A stretch of DNA of 64,000 nucleotides, taken from Bombyx mori (taxonomy: Eukaryota; Arthropoda; Insecta; Lepidoptera; Bombycidae). Below the pieces are notes generated by a model that saw only the letters and a program-made list of their open reading frames with translations, was not told the DNA's origin and made no database searches. The DNA is taken from NCBI RefSeq assembly GCF_030269925.1, contig NC_085121.1:13533501-13597500 (forward strand), written 5' to 3'. Shown piece after piece: positions 58,730 through 64,000 of the stretch (within the stretch, counting starts at the first letter, position 1; every line of letters begins with the position of its first letter). The translations under genes were made by a program, and so were the position numbers.

Positions 58730-58914
58730 CTCGGCCGGTTAACAGGTGTCGCGGTGGTCGAGCGCCCGCCACCGACAATGCCGACCCATTCGCGCGCGCA
58801 CCTCCGCCGAAGCCGCTTGACCGAACGAATCCGGATCCCGTTGCATCAAAAAAAAAAGTGCCAGTGAGACTGTACTTATAGTGCCAGTGTTTGTTCTGTG
58901 ACAGTTCTATGACA
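58730..58914 (+). promoter_or_regulatory. candidate promoter and noncoding first exon
   Basis: A CpG-rich block (GCGCGCGCACCTCCGCCGAA) unlike its surroundings is followed by AGTGCCAGTGAGACTG, a repeated AGTGCCAGTG, and a donor-like GACAG|GTACAT. This would fit a transcription start and untranslated first exon of a plus-strand gene running off the window. No coding sequence supports it. Confidence 0.25.
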
Positions 58915-60221
58915 GGTACATATATATGTTCATTTTATTTCATTTAATTACATGTGATTACTACACGCTTCATCTGACGCGCGTGCCGTTTCAAAGTATT
59001 GAAAAGACTTCAACGAACACGCAGACTTTGAAATACACGTTGTGTCTGGTTTTACGTAATTTTATTTTAATTACTAATTAAAGTATTCAATTATTCTTAG
59101 TATACATTACGAGTTTTAATTAAGATTTCTTTATAATTGCAATTTTTTACGTCCATTAAAACATTTAGGATTATTGATTTCGTCACCGACTTATTCAATG
59201 GCGAACACAAATATAATTCTTCTTTCGATTTCAAAGTTTTACCTGAAGTTATATTTAGGTTATATGGCGTCCCTTGTTCTTTTTTTAAGACGCTTTTTTT
59301 TTTCATTTTAAAATATGGCCGTATAATTGTGTGTTTACACATCCGTTTTTATACGTTAAGGATTAAAAATAAACTTCGCCTTGCATTATTCAAATGTATA
59401 CAGGCTTATTCTCTTGAATCTTGATACTTTAAATGCTAAGGACGTTGGTTCAGAAGTCAGCATCGGCAATAATTAATGACGGTTCAAGTTATTCTTGTTC
59501 AATAAATGTAATCTCAAAGGTTGCATAGGAAGATTTTTCATTGTGTATCGAACTTAAATGATAGAATATAAAAAAACCATTTGACACGCTTTGTTTTCAT
59601 TCATCATTGTGATTCTTTCGATGAGAATAGGAGGTTGAAAGTGAATTTGCATGAGGCTATCAAATTTAAGATTATTCAAGAAGGTCACTTCTAATGTCCC
59701 TATTATTTAATGATTGAGATAGTTTTAGGTTACGCAACAACTTGTTGTAACCGTTAGTCAGATTTAAACCAACAATGCAAACTACATTCATCGTAAATAT
59801 AAATAAAAAACCAACGCTTATTTCTCAAATTAATCTGTTTCAACAAATTGGTATTTTCGTTGATCTGCTAAATCTCGCATCAAAAATTAAATGTCATTTC
59901 GATTTATTGACAAAAACTATACGAATAACATACTTTTTGTGCGTCATTCGCTTGATTTATGCAATTTAAATTTTCAATTAAATCTGCATCTTTATATCGG
60001 AGTGAATTTATCAGACATCTGCTGAATACCAATCTTAAGTTTCGATTTTGTAGGTTAAGGATACCCTGCAATTCAAATTTCGACCTCAAATCACAACGTC
60101 GATACGGTTCATGGACTTATATAATAAATTCTTAGCACTGTTATGACAATGTAGAATATCTCAAATTTTTCATATCTAAACTTTTAACTAATTTAGTTTC
60201 GGAATTACTAAAAAAATTGCT
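58915..60221. other. unassigned AT-rich sequence
   Basis: Several open frames of 60-95 codons (for example 59137-59424) have low-complexity AT-driven composition and no domain. 60396-61029, 61667-62043, 62237-62654 and 62919-63059 are likewise unassigned. Confidence 0.4.
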
Positions 60222-60395
60222 GTGTGCTTAGTGTGAGTTTTTTAACGTTCTCGATCGCGTAAAAGTTAACTCAAATTTTTATGGAGTTGGAACAGCGCCC
60301 CTAGCGGCAAACGAAGAGAAGCTGTTTTGACTCGATACAAATTTGAGTTAACTTTTACGCGATCGACAACGTTAAAAAACTCGCACTAAGCACAC
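60222..60395. mobile_element. MITE with about 55-bp inverted repeats
   Basis: Left arm GTGTGCTTAGTGTGAGTTTT ... CGATCGCGTAAAAGTTAACT, right arm its near-perfect reverse complement; 60-bp centre containing GCGCCCCTAGCGGCA. One arm also occurs alone at 50707-50746. Confidence 0.75.
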
Positions 60396-60827
60396 TGATG
60401 TCAAGAATCTTAATGCCTTTCGTGTTACGAACTCGACGTGGCGCGCCGTACTCACTCGCGTGAGAGCTAGCGATATATAGGGGACCTGTTACCAATCTAT
60501 TTGAGACTGTCATAATCAATAAATCTCACGAATAACGAAGCGTTTTTTGAAACAGTTCAAAAATTCACCACTTACGACATGTTCATAAAAAAATAATTTA
60601 TCGCATCTTGCATAAAATTATGTTTAATGTTAATTTTCATTAACTTGTTTTTTAAATTTTATAATAATTTTTTCAAGAAAGGTTCTAAATCAACAGTGGC
60701 CGTACTTAATAGATTTTCATAACTTTTCAGAACAAGTTTCAGTCGTTGAATTATTTAAATATTATTTAATATTGTTACCAAACAACTTCTTTGCTGATGC
60801 CTTACTTTACGTATCAACACTTACACC

Positions 60828-60860
60828 GATTGTGTAAATACACACAGTATTTACACAATC
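60828..60860. other. perfect 14-bp hairpin
   Basis: GATTGTGTAAATAC, loop ACACA, exact reverse complement. Confidence 0.85.
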
Positions 60861-61029
60861 AACTCTTTTTCACGGGAAAATGCAATGTATTTGATTCTTA
60901 TAGATACATAGATACATAGATATAACGCAGATGAAAACTCTGGGCACTATTTATTATTTAGTGTTTATTGTATGAAAAGCCAATAATAATGTACCATACT
61001 ATTACATAACATAGTTTTAAAAAATATAG

Positions 61030-61206
61030 GATAAAAATATACCATTAAATTCTCAATAAACAAGTTTGGTTACAATAACAATTTTGTTTTTCCTTTGACG
61101 AGTCCCCGTCGGACGGATTTGGTTTGTTTTAAGTTTATTTTATACAAAAGTTTAGGTCTTTTATTTATCGATTGAGGCACTATGAAGTCTGCCGGGTCAG
61201 CTAGTA
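61030..61206 (+). mobile_element. Helitron-like element, family B copy 3
   Basis: Forward orientation: GTCCCCGTCGGACGGATTTG to GTCTGCCGGGTCAGCTAGTA; 5'-shortened. Confidence 0.6.
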
Positions 61207-61379
61207 GGAAATAAAAATAGTAAAAGTATAGCGGACAATAGAAATTCTTTTAAAATGACAACTACTCATGTCCATTAAAAATATGTAAACAGAAAATGGT
61301 TAAGTTATGTCGTCGTTGCCGGCACTGAATTCTCCCCTACTTCGGCTCACGCAGAAGCTGACGCTCACCGTTGACGCTC

Positions 61380-61600
61380 TGGACATGTCCTTACGCATCC
61401 TTCCGATCCACTAACACTCTTTTTAGACGCCTGCCGCTCTAGCTCTAGGACCAAGCTAATGGACCTTGTTAACCGTACTCATCGAACTCGGCAAAGAGTT
61501 CAACGAGGCCTTCGAAGACGCTCGAACAGCTGTAAGCAAATCCCACCCCTCCGGGGTGAGCCCGCGCTCGTCCACCTGTCCTGGAGGTCCCTAGACCAAT
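61380..61600 (+). repeat. related LINE 3' end, divergent
   Basis: CCTTCCGATCCACTAACACT resembles the GGATCCTCCCGATCCATTAA segment. It is followed by an Arg-rich frame (RTRQRVQRGLRRRSNS) and a C-rich end unlike the main family. Possibly a sister family. Confidence 0.45.
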
Positions 61601-61622
61601 AGAAATTCTTACTTCGTAAAAA

Positions 61623-61666
61623 AAACAGTATTGATGAGCGATTGCCGAGCGCTGTCAATACTGTTT
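61623..61666. other. 12-bp hairpin
   Basis: AAACAGTATTGA and TCAATACTGTTT around a 20-base GC-rich loop that itself contains GCG...CGC pairing. Confidence 0.75.
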
Positions 61667-62043
61667 AACAGTATTATTAGCTTGGTATGTATGTATCTTG
61701 TGAATAGATGATAGTCATTTTCACCAGCTTCAAGACGCTGTATTAACTGAAAAATAATTTCGCCCTAATGTACTGACAAATTTCGAACAGGCGGTAAGTC
61801 AAAAAAGAATAAGCCTGTTTTTTTTATTTTTTTCTAATTTTATACGACTAACTATTAGACGATGACTCGTTGAAATAAATACACAATTTTTAGTGCGACA
61901 TCAAACACTCCCGTGTACCTTAATGTTGTATAAAGTAAACGTACTTCACGGTGGGTGACGAGGTTGAGCCCTGACATTGGTATCAGCGGCCATCAATTAC
62001 GTAAAATGGAGGTCTCTATTAAATTGCGTAGGGCGTGTAAAGT

Positions 62044-62236
62044 GCCCGCACAGCCCACTGAGTTTCTCGCCGAATCTTCTCAGTGGGTCGGGTTTCCGAT
62101 CCGGTGGTAGATGCTGCGAAACACTGCTCTTGCTAGTGTTAGCAACACTCCCAGTTTGAGCCCCGTGAGCTCACCTACACGTCAAGGAGAAGCTGAAATA
62201 GCCTCTCAAGGCTATCAGCATAGGTAGGGAAAAAAA
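62044..62236 (+). repeat. Bombyx LINE 3' UTR copy
   Basis: Near-consensus, from CACAGCCCACTGAGTTTCTC to TAGGTAGGGAAAAAAA. Confidence 0.83.
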
Positions 62237-62654
62237 GGACCGATATGAATGAATTTTTTTGTATGCGTTTGGGTAGCGCCCTGGATGGTTTAGATTCACA
62301 AATCAGCCCGGCTGATGGCGCTGCAGTCGGTATCTAGGTTATTTATCTATACTGTAGGTAAATGACAGGAACGATTTAAATGATTTTTGTGTATGCGTGT
62401 ATTCATTCATTTCATTCATTTTTTGTATGCAGGACAACGTCTGTCAGAATCGCTAGTATATCTAATAACATTCAAACTACATTAAAATGTTAGAGTTCAA
62501 ATTGATTTATTTCAACAAAAATCAAACGAAATAACCTTGAATTAATTTGAAAGAAAAAACCGAAACTGGATTTAATTCGAACCAGAGTTTGTCACATCTA
62601 GTTTTAGCGTTTTTATTATTGTGATTTACAAATAAATGTAATCGTGTTTTACAG

Positions 62655-62918
62655 GTTATTTTTTTTATTACTTAGATGGGTGGACGAGCTCAAAGCCCAC
62701 CCGGTGTTAAGTGGTTACTGGAGCCCATAGATATCTACAACATAATGCGGCACCCACCTTGAGATATAAGTTCTAAGGTCTCATATAGTATAGTATAGTT
62801 ACAACAGGTGCCCCGCCCTTCAAACCGAAACGCATTACTGCTTCACGGCAGAAATAGGCGAGGTGGTGGTACCCACCCGCGCGGACTCACAAGAGTCTCT
62901 CATCTCCTACCACCAGTT
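62655..62918 (-). repeat. Bm1-type SINE body and tail
   Basis: Reverse orientation; a 5-bp TATAG reiteration and a small duplication near the 3' side are copy-specific. Confidence 0.87.
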
Positions 62919-63059
62919 AAAAGGGTCAACAGTTTTTTTTTATTTTAATTATTGTCTTTGCTTAGTATACGTATTATAGTCGTGAAGCAATAGCTTGATA
63001 GTATCTCGCACGCGCCTCTATTTCATCCGCTTTACCTGGAACCAATGCATCTACGACGC

Positions 63060-63150
63060 GTTTCCACAAATCATTTTTGTCACGTACTGACTCTAGAATG
63101 AGCTCCCCTACCGTTTCCCGAGTGCTTTAAGATGTCCCTTTTCTAACAAT
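63060..63150 (+). mobile_element. LINE 3' end scrap related to 48205-48350
   Basis: Shares the stretch encoding the T...MSSPTVSRVL-like segment (AATGAGCTCCCCT...CGAGTGCT) with the copy near 48250. Too short and broken to assign to a named family. Confidence 0.4.
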
Positions 63151-63570
63151 ATTCGACGATGCTAAATAAAAACACAAAACAGTGGACTTATACACTCATA
63201 CATTATACAATTTATAAATATTTTATTTGAAAAATCAATTAAAACTATTTTCCATGGTGCACCGCAACATACTGTACAACATCTGTTTCAGTATTTCTTT
63301 AAGCAAAACGGTTGTCTGGAAAATATCGCTTTTAGCGATAAGACCGCCTATTGTTCAAATAACAATCTATCTGTTCACTGTTTTTGAATGTTAATTGTGT
63401 TTTGGTGAGCAATAATCCCTCTCTTCTCTCGCTCTCTCCCTCTCCAAAACTATTTTCAAATCCATTCTAATTAATATAATTTTTATAAAAACCATAATGA
63501 ACGCCCTGTAGCTAACATCGCATTCCTACATCGTGATCGCTAAGAAGTTAACATTAACTATACAAATAAT

Positions 63571-63950
63571 CAGCGGCGCGTTGCGGCTCCGCTCGGGTCT
63601 TTAACAAAAATTTCAATGATATTTGACGTTGTTTTATTTTTTTTAATAAAAGAACACTTATTGCAGCATAATAGTCAGATATATGTTGTCGCAATACTTG
63701 TTTTAAATAATAATTTGTTCTATAGAGTCGTGGTACATTATTTTATTCTATCATCAATAGTTTTCGCAGGGCACGCGATGTAAAGAATATTTTAGGTAAT
63801 TTTTTACACATTGGGTTACATTATTGGAGTTTTAGTAAGGATCCCTTCCAAGCAGTGAAAGATTTTTTCAAATCGGTTCAGTAGTTTCGGAGCCTATTCA
63901 ATACAAACAAACAAATCTTTGCTCTTTACATTATTAGTATAGAAGTATAG
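63571..63950 (-). mobile_element. Helitron-like element
   Basis: GCGGCGCGTTGCGGCTCCGC near the left, AAATCGGTTCAGTAGTTTCG and (CAAA)n to TTAGTATAGAAGTATAGATG at the right. Left boundary uncertain. Confidence 0.5.
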
Positions 63951-64000
63951 ATGATTTGTTTAGCTGCTCAAATCTAGCCCAAGCAGTTTTCTCAAACCCA

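Noticed and set aside
59097..59424. Open frames of 81 and 95 codons on opposite strands
   Set aside because: AT-rich, no recognisable domain, no splice structure; likely chance.
1..64000. CRISPR array, bacterial operon or integrated virus
   Set aside because: No regularly spaced direct repeats, no bacterial-type gene packing, and no capsid, polymerase or envelope-like frame seen.

Overview
The window looks like nuclear DNA of a silkmoth (Bombyx mori or a close relative). It is AT-rich, has long introns, and carries roughly thirty copies of a tRNA-derived SINE of the Bm1 type, plus a Bombyx-type LINE 3' end repeat, lepidopteran Helitron-like fragments and several small DNA transposons. Species and family names come from recognising the sequences, not from a search. 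Nothing prokaryotic or viral was seen.

Two protein-coding genes can be supported, arranged head to head. (1) On the minus strand lies the 5' part of a juvenile-hormone-binding-protein/takeout-family gene. Its signal-peptide exon (12438-12537) is joined through an 11.2 kb intron to a second exon (1045-1285); the remaining exons must lie left of the window. (2) On the plus strand a complete major-facilitator transporter resembling SLC18B1 can be assembled from ten coding exons between 16717 and 34834. All nine introns are GT-AG, the reading frame stays open throughout, and it encodes 505 residues. A polyadenylation signal follows the stop by 25 bases. The two start codons are 4.2 kb apart.

From 1 to 16.7 kb: the takeout-family gene fragment, its repeat-filled intron 1 and the intergenic space. 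From 16.7 to 34.8 kb: the transporter, whose introns hold an R1-clade LINE (18.1-19.7 kb), a Harbinger-type element with a MADF-domain remnant (23.2-23.9 kb), a hAT MITE with an exact 8-bp target duplication (25.4-25.6 kb), an RTE-type fragment (28.1-28.4 kb), a broken mariner (30.3-30.8 kb) and many SINEs and LINE ends. From 34.9 to 64 kb: no gene could be supported. This part is repeats, MITEs, Helitron-like pieces and unassigned AT-rich sequence, with one weak candidate for a noncoding first exon near 58.8 kb.

No new multi-gene system was found. The most informative observations are the transporter model, the partial takeout-family gene, a Helitron inserted at an A|T site inside a Bm1 SINE, the Harbinger element with 36-bp perfect inverted repeats, the hAT MITE, and retroelements lying within about 20-30 bp of splice sites in both genes.
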